Shown here one piece after another: positions 22,501-36,503 of a stretch of 64,000 nt of DNA. A program made the translations under genes and the position numbers. Under the pieces are notes generated by a model. That model was not told the DNA's origin and did no database searches. It saw only the letters and a program-made list of their open reading frames with translations. Positions within the stretch are counted from its first letter, which is position 1, and the number at the start of each line of letters is the position of its first letter. Source of the DNA: Galerina marginata (lineage: Eukaryota > Basidiomycota > Agaricomycetes > Agaricales > Galerinaceae). The DNA lies in the NCBI GenBank assembly GCA_023014335.1, contig JAECYW010000007.1:62001-126000 (forward strand), read 5' to 3'.

Positions 22501-25500
22501 TTATGATACGAGTGCAGCCAACCGTCTTAGATGAGAGACATTGAGGTATGCTGGAACGTAAGTTTCTAGTCCCGATACTTCTCGGGGTAGAGGTAGGTCA
22601 TATGGTCCAACTTCTTCTGTCTCTGGCGAAAGAAGTAGATGGTCGTTCCTGTCATTAGCTTGCACACGCGAGGCGACTACACGCAGGATCTCGGGAGAAA
22701 TTGGGTTCTGTTGCATCAAAAGCAATGCTTAATTAGAGAGAGATGTTACGAGAGGGATTGTAAACGCACCTCGTAATCGGCAACATAATAGTTTGTACAC
22801 ATTCGTTGTATTTGCATAGGGCTTAGCATCCAGCAAACATCATAAATGATTTCGATATCGGCAGGGGTTGCCTTGTTGACGAATCGTCAATAACTAGAAA
22901 CCAAGGTGAAGCGAGTCAGCTTACCTTCTTCAGCTGCAACAACTTGGTAGCCTGCATCAAGTGTTCCAACTGCAATGTGCCTTCGGGCATGCCGTGAGAT
23001 TTACACCATTCTTCTATACGGGTGATATTATACTGAATTTGCATAGCTATGTGATTAGAGTCAGACACAAGAAAGCAGATATCATCATAACTTGAACAAA
23101 CCTCGTTTCCATGAAGAGAAATTCCGTCGCATGAGGAGATCATTGAAACTGGCCACGCCAATGAGTTTAAGTAACTCAGTGACAACTTGTTGAACCACTG
23201 ATTCTTCCATATAATAGCTCTTCAAACTTTTCCATACTTTGTTGAGAAGGTTCAAAATGTCATCCATGCTGTACGCCGGTTGGCTATTTGAATTTAAAAG
23301 ACGATTGAACAATCGACCACCACCGTCGCTTGTGGTAAATCCAGGGAGAGATTGGCTTTCGATTAAAGCGGGAATGACCATCTTGGATAATTTCTTCTTG
23401 GTTTCGAGCATCCATGTGTGGTAGATATTGTACTCCAAGCTGTCTAGGTCATGCTTGACGACCGACACAAGTCTTTCATAATCGTTCCAATCGAAAGAGC
23501 GCACTGCGTTTTCTTCGCCAGGACCGATACCTTGAAGCATATCACTTTCGGCAACGCAGATAAAAGATAACATTTCATGCACATTGGATAGCCAGTAAAT
23601 GCCGGGAATGATGGCATCTTCGCCAGTGAAGGACTGAATTCATGACTTTGGGTTAACAACAGCAGCAAAGTAGTCACCTTATGGAATAAAAGAAAAAGAC
23701 TGACCATAACATGGGCTTGAATCGTCTGCATGACATTTGCGAGGAATCGTTCGCTCTCCTGGATGAGGCCATATTTCCACATTTCATTGGTCACAAGGCT
23801 GATCAAATTCGCAGGGAATAGGATTTCTTTGACAGCGGACGGATTGGTGAGGCTTGGAGCAGGTATTTTGAGACCGCGAATAAGTCCATCGAGAACGTCT
23901 TCATCTAGACGCTTGACATCTTGCATCAAACGGATTTTCTCTTCTGCAGGATCGTCTAGATCACGGATATCCTGAAGCCCATTGGGACGGAAGCGCAAAT
24001 AATTCTCTTCCCCGTTGAAAGCGACAGAGACTGCACGCGGATTCATGGCGTGGTTCTTCTTAACGTCACTGAGAATATCATCGGAAGAAGTACGAATATC
24101 ATCGTTTGCAAAAGCAAAAACCCCGGCCGAGCTGTGCCTTCGCTGGTGTCCACGATGCTGGCCATTAGGAGTAACACCATTTGTCTGCCCGTTCGTTTCC
24201 CCGATGCGCAAACCAGGCGCAAAGGTTGGCGAAAGAGGGGGATCGCGGGAGCCCCGAGTCAAAGAGTTCAATGCATTAGACCTGTTCAACTGTTCGCGAA
24301 GGCTGCTAACTTCATTCTTCAAAGTCATGATCACCGAGTTGTCTTCTTGATTACGTGCGGGAGACGTGTCTATTATTCGTTGTTGGGTCTCCAGCTGAGC
24401 GGCCTGGCGAATGATCTCGTCAGTGAGTTTCTGCACGCTCGCCTCCTTTTCGGCTGCCTTGGCGATGGCTTCCTCCAATTTCTTCTCGAGTCCTGCTTTC
24501 GTTAAGAGTAGATCATTACGTTGCCCAAGTTCGATCTCCACCGCCTGGATATTGATCTGGAGCTGCTTGGCCCGCGCATCCGTCTCTTCATGGCGGTTGA
24601 TCCATTGTTGAAGCTGTTGTTGAAGCTCATCAAGTTGCGACTGAAGTCTTTTCTTCTCGGCTGTACGCTCTTGGAGGGCTTGTGTGAGCTCGATGACCTT
24701 GTTTTCAAGGCGATAAGATATTTCCTTAAACTTGGACACGGAGCGCGCCTCGGCTTTCAGAGCTTTCAACTCTTTACGAGCAAGTCGACGACGAATGCAG
24801 GATTGGATGTATATGACATGTCGAAGGTCAGACCGAAAGTGGCGACGGGAAAGTCTGCGAGAAAGATAATTAAATTAAATTTGAAGAAAAGGCGATGACT
24901 TACACGCCATAGAGGAGACACTGCAGCAGCGTAGCTGCACGGAAGATCTTTTCCTGAAGATATTTTTGCCGTGTTTGTACGCCGCGTACACCTAGAATAC
25001 CCGGGTTAGAATCGACTCCAACAGCGTAGGAAAAGATGCGTACGGCTTTGAAATAAGATGATACTGTGCCTAACATCAAGGAAACATTTTCGCTGTAGAA
25101 AGCGCCGAGTGGCAGTTTGTAATCGAATGGCCGAAACTTCTCGACGTATGCTTTCGACAAATCTTTTGGCCAAAATACATCGCCACCAGGTTTGGATTTT
25201 GATTGTAGCCTTTCGGAGATTTCTATATCTTTTCATGGCCAACCTTCTCCTAACATTTTTCTGCACTACAGTCACCATTGCATTCAAACGATCGGATCGG
25301 AAAGATTCCAAGGCAGCAAGCATTCCTGCTCTGAAGAAAATTTTAGTTAGCCCGTTTTGGTACATATCTGGGTCTGCAATAGTTTTTGCCAAGATGGTAG
25401 AGCACAATCTTCGAAGGTCCATGGATTGGATCATAGGTTGCCAATCAGACGAAGGGACCAGCATGTAGTAACTAGGGGCTGAATATCAGCACCTATTCCG

Positions 25501-28169
25501 ATCGTCAAACTGGTGGCTATTTACCGTTCTGCGAACTCTTCATAAGTCCAGCGTGTTGGATAGCCTGCACAACTGATTCGAATAGTTTCAAGTACACCGC
25601 AGGCCCTAAGCTGGCCCAAAACTTGCTGAGGCTGAAACTCCCATGGTCGTTTCTGCTCGTTTGGCTTGATGCACCGAATATAGTGGACGTTGGTTGTGCT
25701 GAGGGTTTCCATCAGAGCAATCAATGAAGCTTTGAAGATCGATCCCTGTGTAGGCTTTTTATTCGTAGCACCAGGTCGCTTCACCAGAGATCCGGTGTGA
25801 GCGGTTTGTGCAACCAAAGACTGACGGCCGGGATCGGGTATAAGAGATGACCTTCTTGAACCGCCGCTCCCAGAATCAGAAAAGGCAGGAGAAACAGGCT
25901 GAGGCCCATCCACTACTTTGGTGGAGTTCAGCGCAGCATCCAATACTTCCTTGAGGAAAGGATTCTTGGTAGCGGCAAGTAGGTTCATTTGTTCGTCAGG
26001 GACAGTGTCGCGGTTCTTTTCCAAAAATCCTTCAACCTCGTACGTCACATCTAACGCATAATGAGCAATTGTGAAGGCAGAATTTCCAAATCGAGGTTTT
26101 TTGAACACAGTTTTGTATTCTGGTTTTCCGAGAATTTGTGTGTTTAATTTCTGCAAGAAAGAAGCATCGGCACCAGACGGCATCCGAGATTCTTCATCCA
26201 AGAGTGCTAGGACTCCAAGCTTCCCTTCAATAACGTCGATACAAGGTTGGTTATCCGAAAAGTCGATAAACTTCCACTTGATTTCTTCCTTCACGTATTC
26301 TTCTTGCTCGAGTTTAAAAACATGCGAATTGAACTGCATGACAGTCATGAGACATATGGAAGCCCTTCAGACTTTTAGGGCTTACTTACCTCTTGTTGAA
26401 GTTTTTCGTTCGCGTAGTTGATACTGAATTGTTCAAACGAGTTCTACAGAATTGTCAGATGGTCAGCATTTAAGCGATATAAAAACAGCTCACGGACCTT
26501 CTGGAAGTGTTCAAAACCATAGATATCGAGAACTCCAATGAACATTTCTGCTCGTTCAGCGGCATCGCCGTTTTCGCCTGCCAAACTTTCGTTTACAATG
26601 GCGACAAGCCATTCAAACATGCACGCGTATACGAATTTGGCAACACTGTCTCTGACAACTGTCGCTTGCGATGCGTTGAGGGCTGTGACAATTTTCTCAG
26701 ACCGAGTTTGAATTTGCTTTTTAATAGTCCATTTCTTGAATTCGGACAGAGAAACCCCGAGAAAGCGAGTGGCTAACAAAAGAGAAGGATCGTTATCGTC
26801 CATCGACGCATCTGTTCGCAATTGGGTGATTTTCACATTTCCGAGATGAAGAAGTGCCGCTAGAAGACGAAAGACGGCCCACTGTTTTTCGACGCTGATG
26901 CCCACAGTTGAAAGGGCTTGCTGAGTCAAACGAAACTCTTCGGCGTCATCTACACCATTGATCGGGGTCGATGATGGTCCTCCTTGTTTCAGATAGAAAA
27001 ACTTGGTGATGTCCGCGTCCAAACCAAGATCCTTCCGCTCCTTCACAGGCGCACCGGCGCATAGCTGATAGAAGATGTGGTAGTTACGCTCTGTGAGAGG
27101 CTGGAAAACGATCCTCGAACGTTCAAGTAGATATGTACGGATTCGAGCGCCGACAATCTCTTGCTTGCCGTCAAACAGAATCTATGACATAGTTAATATT
27201 GCGCAAAAAGTAAGAAACCGTGTTCTTGAACCTGAATGTATTTGCCGAAACGCGACGAGTTGTCATTACGAGTGGTCTTTGCATTTCCAAAAGCCTCAAG
27301 GATTGGATTCGTGGCCAAAATTTGGCGTTCAATTTCGCTAGAATCGTCCACAGAAAACTTGGTTTTTGTTTTGGAATTGGAGTCGGGGGGGTTGACTGAT
27401 GCAAGATACCGCATGATAAATTTTGCCTGTTACGAACTGAGTTTACTGATCCGGTGAAAAGAGCAAGACGCACTGATTCAGTTTTACCAGCTCCGCTGTG
27501 CGTAGGGTCAGCCGTTTGAGCAAAGGTCCATTGAATAGTCATGACACACCTTTCCCCTGATACAATAATGGTCTGTCCCATGCCTTCTTTTCTCATCGCC
27601 GTGTAAGCGTCCTCGGCGATAGCAAAAAGATGGGGCTCCAGTTCTCCTCTTTTACGACCGCTATATGCCTGTATGATTTCTGGGCCATATAATGTTACGC
27701 GTTGAAATGGATTGACGGCGATTAGCACGATGCCGCTGTATGTATAGATACTGTGTTGAGCATAACGATTGCGTATAGTGTGAAGGACTGCGTTGCGCCA
27801 TTAGAGCACGAAAGGCAATGCGAATTGAATAACTACGGACCTGAAGGTTCATTCAGATGTGAGAGGGTTGCGAGATCATCGGCGGTCTCCAATAGTGGGG
27901 GATTTCGTAGTGGAGGTAAACCCTCCTTGCCCTCTTTAATCTCCTTGCCTGTCGTGTTAAGCGTGATTTCCTGGATTGAGAGAATAGGGTGTGAATAACA
28001 GGACGGAAAAAGGGCCAGGAGAAGGTACCTTGCCGCGTTCGTCTACGAAGACCAATTTGATGGTGTCGTCGCTGCTTTTTGTTACTGAGAGAACCTCAGC
28101 AGAGATCCAAGCATGGTCTTTGTCTTCAAACCAAACACGAGTTCCTTTGCTGTATATGTTCTCTGCCAT
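22501..28169 (-). CDS. MYO2: Class V myosin heavy chain
   Basis: This is an actin-based cargo motor of about 1600 residues. An SH3-like N-terminus ([20 protein letters not shown]) precedes the motor domain. The P-loop [10 protein letters not shown] is split by an intron after GE. Switch I lies in [10 protein letters not shown] and switch II in LDIYGFEHF, and the lever-side motor end contains HYIRCIKPN and [14 protein letters not shown]. Six or so IQ-type calmodulin sites follow (for example [20 protein letters not shown] and [14 protein letters not shown]). Then come a coiled coil rich in Glu, Lys and Gln (24300-24760) and a C-terminal DIL cargo-binding domain ending [20 protein letters not shown]. 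The start at 28169 gives the normal class V N-terminus; an upstream in-frame ATG would add nine residues. At least a dozen introns interrupt it. The symbol follows yeast MYO2. Confidence 0.96.
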
Positions 28170-28637
28170 GATAAAGAGCAACGGCTTGTCCAGCAAGGGG
28201 TTGGAAAGGATGAGCTGTTGGTCTTTGTTATTTTCAGTTCTGGGCTGTGACCTCTACCAGGGTCCAATCCGGAAAGACGTTCCCACGTCTCTTTGGACGC
28301 CCAATTTTGATTTCGCGATTGTTTTCCCTTCACTCTTTGATTTACCAGTTATCATTCTTCGTTTTTTAACCAGCCTTTTTTGGAGGTGCTTATCCCACTT
28401 GCATGCAATTTTGTGAAAGCTACTCGTAATCCTCCTTTCCTGGTGAGTACCAATCTGGTCTCAGAGGCGGTGTAGTCGAAACAATAGGTGATCTGGGCAG
28501 AAAGCGCGACATAAACACTCAAAAGTCGAAAAAGCGGGTCAGTAGTACCCAAGAAATGTCCATGTACTAACCGATCACTGATTTCTCGACGATGCTGATG
28601 AGAATTGTTGCAGCACTTGAAACAAAGAACACCCGCG
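28170..28637. other. Divergent promoter region of myosin V and CSN3
   Basis: About 470 bp separate the two start codons. Pyrimidine-rich stretches occur but no convincing gene, TATA box or repeat. Confidence 0.5.
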
Positions 28638-30300
28638 ATGTCCTCTTCGAACGCGCCTATCTATATCGATCAGGTTTTGACTCAAATTACAACATCGAAC
28701 AACATCGTAGCCCTCGCCCATACCTTCAAGGCAGGAATTGCTCGGGAAACGAAAGAAGCCTTGCTCTCGAGTTTCCTCTCGAACGGGCAAGATCCATTGG
28801 CATTATTAGATGTGCGGACATATACGTTAGGCGCTTTGTACATCCTGTGAGTCGCCTTTCACAAAGTACGTCTTTGTGGCTCTTGACGGTGAAATCAGAT
28901 CATCAAGGCTGAGCGCAAATTTCTCGCACACACCTTTGCCTCCATGGGCCGTTGTTCAGGAGTTTTGTCGCACATTCAACCCTGAGCAAATGCGTTTAGC
29001 CCCAGATCGTGGTATGTCTCAAATCTTCGGTAGTTGATATTTCTGAAAACGGGAGGGCAGTGACCAAGCTCGCCAAAGGCATCCATAGAATGGCAACCCA
29101 TTACGGGAATGTGCGTCTTTCTTTCTAAGCTTATCACAGATTGTCTTGCTAAATGCGTGCTTGGTTGGATCCAGCCCAGTCTGGCAATTCAGCCACTCTT
29201 AGATCTCGTCATGCGCTACCCGCCTACACACTCTCACCTGACAACACTGCACTCCATATTCCTCCTGCTCTGCGTTGCGACCCGCAACTTCCTCCCAGCT
29301 CTCCCCGTGCTTTCTCACCCCATCACCGACATTGACACCGCCAATGTCTCGCCAGACCTGAATTACACTGATAATCTGACATATCACTACACGGGCGGCA
29401 TCGCGCTCGCGGCGCTCAAGAAATGGAAGGAAGCCGAGGAGTATTTCGAGATCTGCGTGACAAGCCCAGGGACGTACCCCGCGGCACTGCAGATGGAGGC
29501 ATTGAAGAAACTCAAGCTCGTTCAGCTGATTTCTACCGGCAAGGTATCCAATCTGCCCAAGTATACACACCCACTGCTGTCACGCTTATTCAAGAACACG
29601 CCGTACAATTTGTTCACCAACGCTTATCCAAAGAACACGGCGTTACTGAGGGAGATATATGAGAAAGAAAAGCAGACTTTCGTTCAGGTACGGGTTTTTT
29701 TTTGCTCTGCTATCTATACAGGCCGACCCACAGGATTTACAGGACAAGAATGTCGGTCTGATCCAGCAGGCTCTGAACCGGGCGCCACGATGGGTGCTGA
29801 AGAAACTCACAGCAACCTACGTCACCCTGCATCTATCGGATATCGGACGCGCTGTCAAGATTGATTCGGAAGACGACGTCAGGGCTCTACTTCTCAGCAT
29901 GGTACATTTACTTCTATCTTGTCCTGGTTAGAATCACTCGCTTAGCATACCACCCAGATTGAATCGGACGATATCACAGCCCAAATCTCTGCAGATGGCA
30001 CGGTCACGTTCTCCGACCCACCTGCGCAGTTTACGAAGGAACAGGTAGACAGTGTACTCAAGGGCATGCAGGATCAAGCTTCGTTGCTGGAGTCTTTGGA
30101 GCTGGAGGTGGGCAGGAGTCGGGAGTTCTTGAGCAAGGTGCGTTATTAAATTTCTTTCCATGATATATTGCCGACACCAACACCTCTCTCTTCCTTAGGC
30201 CGTGAAAACGAATGATTCTGCATGGGCACCTTCAGCCGAGGAAGAAATCTTCGCCAATTTGGGTGGACATCAGATGTGGGACGAGAATGTCTATTCGTAA
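28638..30300 (+). CDS. CSN3: COP9 signalosome subunit 3
   Basis: This PCI-domain protein of about 430-450 residues matches CSN3, a structural subunit of the COP9 signalosome that removes NEDD8 from cullins. The N-terminus (MSSSNAPIYIDQVLTQITTS) is followed by helical repeats. AIQPLLDLVMRYPPTHSHLT, LTYHYTGGIALAALKKWKEA and AEEYFEICVTSPG are family-like. The PCI region includes NVGLIQQALNRAPRWVLKKL, TATYVTLHLSDIGRAV and IESDDITAQISADGTVTFSD. The C-terminal tail ends HQMWDENVYS. The start at 28638 is the first ATG in this frame. The gene has about six introns and sits between the myosin and formin genes. Confidence 0.93.
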
Positions 30301-30696
30301 TGGTGAACTACATGTAGACCATGGATGGGTATTAGTAAATTCTCGAGCTGTCTGTGTAGTCTGACGAGTTAGAGGTTGGTCACGTGAAAGGAAGTTGGCA
30401 ATTGCTTGTATTTGTATGGCAAAGTAGACCGCTTATCAACAATGCCGCCAAGAATGGAATTTGGACTGTTGCCGTTGCCAGTGTCAACGCTGAAGTCGTC
30501 CTTCGCCTCCATCTGCATCCCGGAATTCCACTCTTTTTGCGTTTCCAAAATTGATTCTCAAAATAGGCATCCAATACCATTCCAGCCTCTCTTCAACTTG
30601 AAGTTCAAAGGTGGTCCCAACGGTCTATTTCTGGACCACCAGACAACGTGATAGGAGCCTCTTTTCCTCTGTTGAAAACCTCTAGACCTTTCCACC
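30301..30696. other. Intergenic region between CSN3 and formin
   Basis: About 400 bp with no gene. A palindromic CACGTG E-box lies at 30381-30386. The rest presumably holds the CSN3 3' end and the formin promoter and leader. Confidence 0.5.
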
Positions 30697-33600
30697 ATGG
30701 AAAGCATCTTTGGTCGTAAGAAGACGCGCCCAAGACAGTCTTCTATATCTGGTCAGGATCTCAATGAACGATCGGTTCCGTATGATAAACTCTCGGCCTC
30801 TCCTCGCTCCCCCGTTCCAGTGAGCACCGTCAACCAGGGCATCAAAGGAATATCAGCGCCGAACACAAACCCTGCTCTCACGGTGTCGGGCACCGAGCTT
30901 AACAAGTTTACAATGCAGCGCAGCAGACAGGAGCGAGAAAAGGCTTACGATCAACATTTACGACAAGGACAAGGGTCACCGAGCCCTTCCGTTTCTACGA
31001 CCGACTCTTCAACGGCTTATGAAGAGTCTCTCGATACCCTATCATCCTCTAGTAGGACACCCATTCCGCACCAACAAACCGCACGGATACGCCGGAGTGA
31101 GGCATCATCCTCTCCAAGGAGTCAAGGTATGGACTTTGGCCAATATTCTCCACAAAACTACCCCACCGCGACGGCAAGGCGACCTATTTCTACTGCGACC
31201 ACGCGTTCCGACACCAACCGTAACTCGAAATACGCTGCTTCTCTTACCTCGTCTGAAGGTGGCTCTCACCATTCCCATCTTTCCCAATTTTACAATCGAC
31301 ACCACAATAGCGAAACTTTCAATTTCCCTAGGCCTGAAACTGATGAAGAAATTGAAGTCTTATTCGAAAACGTCAAGCGCACCAGAGATTTGGGGGATAT
31401 GCCTAACCTCCCCATCGACCAGAAATGGCATATGGTCTACAACGACGAACACATTAGATGGACGGAGGAAAAACAAAGAGAGGAGCAATCAAGACGACAA
31501 AGTGAAACCGGTCAGGCTGCTGCAATAATTCCCGAAACTCCGGAATGGTATATTAAGAAGTTTCTCGACAAGACTATAACAGCCAAACAAGCCGGAAGTT
31601 TGCTTGTTTCTCTTCGCAGTAAAGAACTAAGGTATGTAGCGCGATAGGGTTTCTAGCAGTCATGTTAATTGTCTTAGGTGGTTCCAACAATTTCTCTCAC
31701 TTCGTGGGACCTCTGTTTTGGCGCAAACCCTCCAGCATATCAGTCGCAAGGGATCTTCAAGGTCAGCCTTTTCGGTAATGATAACACTGGCCACTCTTGA
31801 CAACTCCATATTCCCATTTGAAGGCGTGATTTAGATACTAACCTTGAGTATGAAGTCGTGAAATGTTTGAGGCAGATATTTAACAATACAGTTAGGCCGC
31901 TGTGATTATCCTCTAACCCGATGTTTAATAACTTCTTCATTGCTCCCAGGCAGCTGCTAACGAAGCTTTAACACATCCCTCTATCGTCACCCAGATTGCC
32001 TCGTCTCTTAATACCCCTCACCTAGCAACTCGTAAAAGCCTTCTCGAATTGCTCTCAGGGTTGACGTATTGGAACGCTGGCGAAGCGCACCCCTTGGTCG
32101 TGGCGGCACTTGAAGCCCTTAGCTTGGCGAACAACGAAGCAGGAGGATGCTATGACTACTGGTTTAAGTCTTTGGAGCAGACCCTTTCAGGAAGAGGCAA
32201 GATGGGAAGTCTCGTCGGAGCTAGCGAGGAGGTCAAACGCGCCGGTGGTGTCGACAGCTCCCTCAATGAATATGCTGTGCGTTTTTCGGTTTTCTATGGC
32301 CTTTTCCGTTCTTATCAAAAAATTTTAGCTCTCAAATCTCGTTCTCATTAATGGCATTCTGGCCTTTGTGGATGACTTTGATCTACGCTTGCATCACCGA
32401 TCACAAATGGAGTCTGCCGGAATCAAGCGAATTCTTGAACTTTGTGCGAGCTTTGGAGTTCCCAGCATCGACAAGCATATCAAGAAACTCCAAATCTTAT
32501 TCGCCGAGGACGAAAGAAAATTACGCGACCGTTTAGATCAAGAAATCCTTCGCGATTTGACCAATCCCCAAGATGTCTACAATGCAATCTATTCCAAAAC
32601 GCAAGGAACGAGGGCTGGCAACTACTTCCTATCCATGATGCAGCACTTACTCCTCATTCGTGAAGAAGGCCAAGCTATGGTCCATTACTATCAACTTCTG
32701 GACTCCATCGTCACGGATGTCGTCCTGGATAAAAAGCTTGCTGGAGCAGAACAACGGATGGGACAGTCCGTGGAAAGAATTATTGCACAATTCAATGAAG
32801 CAGATCGTTATCAGGCGGCAGAAGATGAAGCGGCAGAGGCCCGAGCGTTAGCAGTTCGCCTTAAATTGGAAAAGGAGGCACTGGAGGAGGAAATGTCGCA
32901 AGGTCAAGATGGTTTAGTCGGCAAACTGAAAGCCCAGATATCAGGCTTAGAAGATAAGTTGTCAATTTCGAGAGAAACGACTTCCAGGTTGCATGGCCAA
33001 TTAGAAAGTCAGAAGTCGTCCTATGAAGACAGAATCAATCAACTCGAGACTCAAATCATGGAGCTCTTCCGGATGTTGAAAGAAGTGGGAAAAGGAGTTG
33101 ACACTATTCTAGATGGAGGTGCCTTGGACCGCAAAGCTCTTGTTGAAACCTTGGAACGCAACTTTCAACGGCGCAAAACGATCAGTATACTTGAAGGGAA
33201 AGAAGGTCCAAATCGACGCAAGGTCAAAGGTGTTAATGGTAACTCAGTCATCGAAGACGAGGAAGAAGACATGGAGGCAACACCCGGCAAATCTAATTTG
33301 AAGAAACCTCATGCCGGAGTGGTCGCTGGCAAGAAGCTTTTCCACGGCTCGAATTCGAACGAGAAAGGGGTTGACGAAAATGGAAGAGTCTCTCAGTTTA
33401 TGGATGCTGACGAGGCAGACGCCAGAGAACAAGTACAGCAACAGTTAGTAGCTGGTGTTAAATTGGTAAGTCCTTATGATCAATCTCATTTTTGGGTTTA
33501 CCCATTTTTCTGTATGTTAGTATTCTCCTCAAATTGGCTCCATATCGAGTTCTCGCAGTATTCGCGGGTCTCCTCGTCGTACGGAACGGCCTCCACTGGG

Positions 33601-36276
33601 TGGCGACGGTTTCCGAAGCAACCACTTGTTGGCTCCTAAGGGTGACGATACCATTTCCAACGATTCTGCTGATCTGAGTCGATCGTCATCGCCTGCAAAT
33701 GACGACGAGAGTGAATACGGCAGATCAATACGCAGTGGATTTACAAATAGGACGGAAGATACAGTTTTCACTTCTGTCAGTTCTGACGGCTCCATTGATA
33801 ACCCCCATGTTCCGGCTCCAGGTTCACTGGCTGAACAACTCAACAAGCATTTCTTGTCGAGAGGAAAATCACTGTTATTACATGACGATAGTCCTCAGTC
33901 ATCGTCTGCGTTATCGACACTACCTGAAGAATCCTCAGTTAGTGAAACCCCTCCCCCTCCCCCTCCACCCCCCCCGCCACCACCACCGCCTCCAGGATTC
34001 AAAGGATTGCTGTCCTCCGGAGGCCCCCCTCCTCCACCGCCACCGCCACCGCCTCCACCGCCTGGTATGAAGGCAATGTTACCGACTTTTGCTCCTGGGG
34101 CATTTGCTCCGCCGGCACCACCACCTCCGTCCATACTCTCGAACCCAAGCTCTACCCGTAGTTCTGCTCGTACATCTCTTCTTGGATCAAACTTGAATTT
34201 TATAAACATCCGTAAAGAGATGCCAATAACTCCAAGCACCAAAATGAAGCAGTTGCAGTGGGACAAGCTTCCCCAACAGCAAGTCAGCAAAACTTTGTGG
34301 AATGAAGATGAGTCGCACAAAGAACGGGAAATGCTTCAGAAACTTCAAAAAGATGGTGTCTGGATGGAAATGGAGGAAGATTTCAAGGCTAAACAGCTTG
34401 TTATCGTTTTGATGGGTGAATATCACAACATGTTTATACAGTTGTCTTGCTTACTCGCGCGATGTCTTTACCAGCCAATCAAAAACGCGCAGAGCTCCGT
34501 AGCGTCTTGGACCCACAAACCAAGAAGCGAGTTGGTACGCTTGTTCTATATATCGGAGCCACAAAGCCTGCTCACTTTAAACAGAGATCCTCATACAACT
34601 TATTAGAAAACTAGAGCCTGAAGAAATTGCGCGCAAGATACAACAATTTGATCTCGAAATGTGCACTCAGGTGTTCTTAAGGGAGCTTAAACCTCTCCTT
34701 CCGTCTCCTGAACAGGTATGATCTCTCTTCTTGGTTGTAATTCTCTCATCATGTAAGACTTTAAGGTTGGCAAACTAAACGTTTATCGAAATGCGGGTCC
34801 GGAAGAACTCGCCGGCCTTCACCCTTCTGATAGGCTCATGGTCCAATTGATCAAAATCGATAGACTCGGCCCTCGAATAGAAGGTATGCTATACAGAGTC
34901 ACCTTCGATGAGACATGGACATTGCTAGACGACGTAAGCTTTCTTTCTTTTATGATTTATTCAGCCCTTCGACACTGTCACAGGGTGCCAGGAAGCTCTC
35001 GGAGGCTGGACGCGATCTGCTAGACGCCAAACATTTCAAAGAAATGCTCTCTGTAAGATTTTATCCTGAAATGGGAGTGAATTATTCAACTCTTGTCATT
35101 ACAGTTAATCCTTCTCATTGGTAATTATATGAACGGAACTGGCATTAAAGGCGGTGCGTTTGGCTTCCGTGTGAGCAGTATCAACAAGGTTAGCCGCCAT
35201 TTTAAAAAAAAATCATATCAAGTTCAATGCCGTTCCAGTTGGTGGATACAAAATCTGTCAATAACACCACTTTGCTTCACTTCTTGGAAAGAACCGTCGG
35301 AAAATACTTCCCAGAGATGGAAGAATTTCTGGACGAATTGGAACGCCCAGCTGAAGCATATCGAGGTAAACATAAATATTATATTTATGTCTTTCATCTA
35401 GTCTTTGCTCACAGTTGCATTCAGTAAACCTCCAAGATATTCGAAAAGGCCTATCTGAACTGCGCGATGGACTTTCTCGTATTCACCAAGAACTTGTGGA
35501 ACATTTCACAGAATTGGATGAAAATGATCTTTACGGAAAGCATATGTGGACGTTTTACAAGAAAGCCGATCGACAACTAGAAGATTTGGTCGACAATGTG
35601 AGGAATGCCGACACGACTTATATCGATGCCATTAACTACTATGGAGAAGAAGACAAAAATATGTCTTCTTCCGAATTCTATGGTATATTCAAAACGTTTA
35701 TCACATCGTATAAGGTAGGCCATAATCACTTGGACAACGATGCCGCATAAGTGACTTTCTCTTCTTTTTCTTTAGAAATGCAAAGTCGAGAATCAAACCG
35801 TTGCGGAGGAGAAACTTGCATTGGAAAGGAGAAAGCAGGCTCGGGAAAAGAGCAAAACTATTGGTCAGAAGGAACTCGAGGCTATTACTGATGAGGACGA
35901 CGGTGCACTGGAGCGGCTAATAGCTGACCTTCGAAATGGGGACACGATAACGCGAAAAGCACGCAGGCGACGTTCTGGAGCTCAAAATCGATTGAATATA
36001 CCCCTCAGCGACGTTCAAATCCCATCTCCTTCCAACGATACGACGTTCATCGCCAGGGATATGTTGGCTCGACTCCAATCTGATGGGTTCGTTGCCCCAC
36101 CCTCTCCAACAGCCTCAACTCACCAACGCCGCCGCCGCCGCCGGACTGAGAGACCGGTTGAAAGCGAGAAAGATATCCCTACCTCACCTCTAGCAACGGA
36201 AATTTTGGACATGGATGAGACGTCTGCACTAGCTGACCTAGATGAGCAAAGTGCTATTCGGCCTAGCACACCGTGA
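30697..36276 (+). CDS. Formin (Bni1/Cdc12/SepA type)
   Basis: This actin-nucleating diaphanous-related formin has roughly 1600 residues. The basic, serine-rich N-terminus (MESIFGRKKTRPRQSSISGQ) is followed by a GTPase-binding/FH3 region that starts near ETDEEIEVLFENV and includes TPEWYIKKFLDKTI, LLSGLTYWNAGEAH and GIKRILELCASFGVPSIDKH. A coiled coil follows (about 32750-33100). FH1 consists of two polyproline tracts at 33950-34000 and 34025-34065 split by a short linker. FH2 begins at MKQLQWDKLP and contains LILLIGNYMNGTGIKGGAFG. The C-terminal DAD-like motif reads LERLIADLRNGD, followed by basic ITRKARRRR, and would bind the N-terminal half to hold the protein inactive until a Rho GTPase releases it. 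Around a dozen introns cut the gene. Confidence 0.95.
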
Positions 36277-36503
36277 TCCATTTTGTTATCTTCATAGAAG
36301 ACATTGCATTTGTATTCATTGTTATCTATTTTATACTCTAGTATATACTTAGTTTTCTGGGATCATTGTACACTACTCCGTAAACATCTAATTCAACGCT
36401 GGGCATGGCAGTTGTCAGCGGTTGGTGCCGTTGACATGAAATTTGTCAGAAGTCATTCCCCTTTCTATCAGTTACCACCACCACCAGACACTCTTTCTTA
36501 GAG

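Noticed and set aside
33895..34320. Minus-strand frame with long glycine runs
   Set aside because: It is the antisense of the formin FH1 polyproline tracts.
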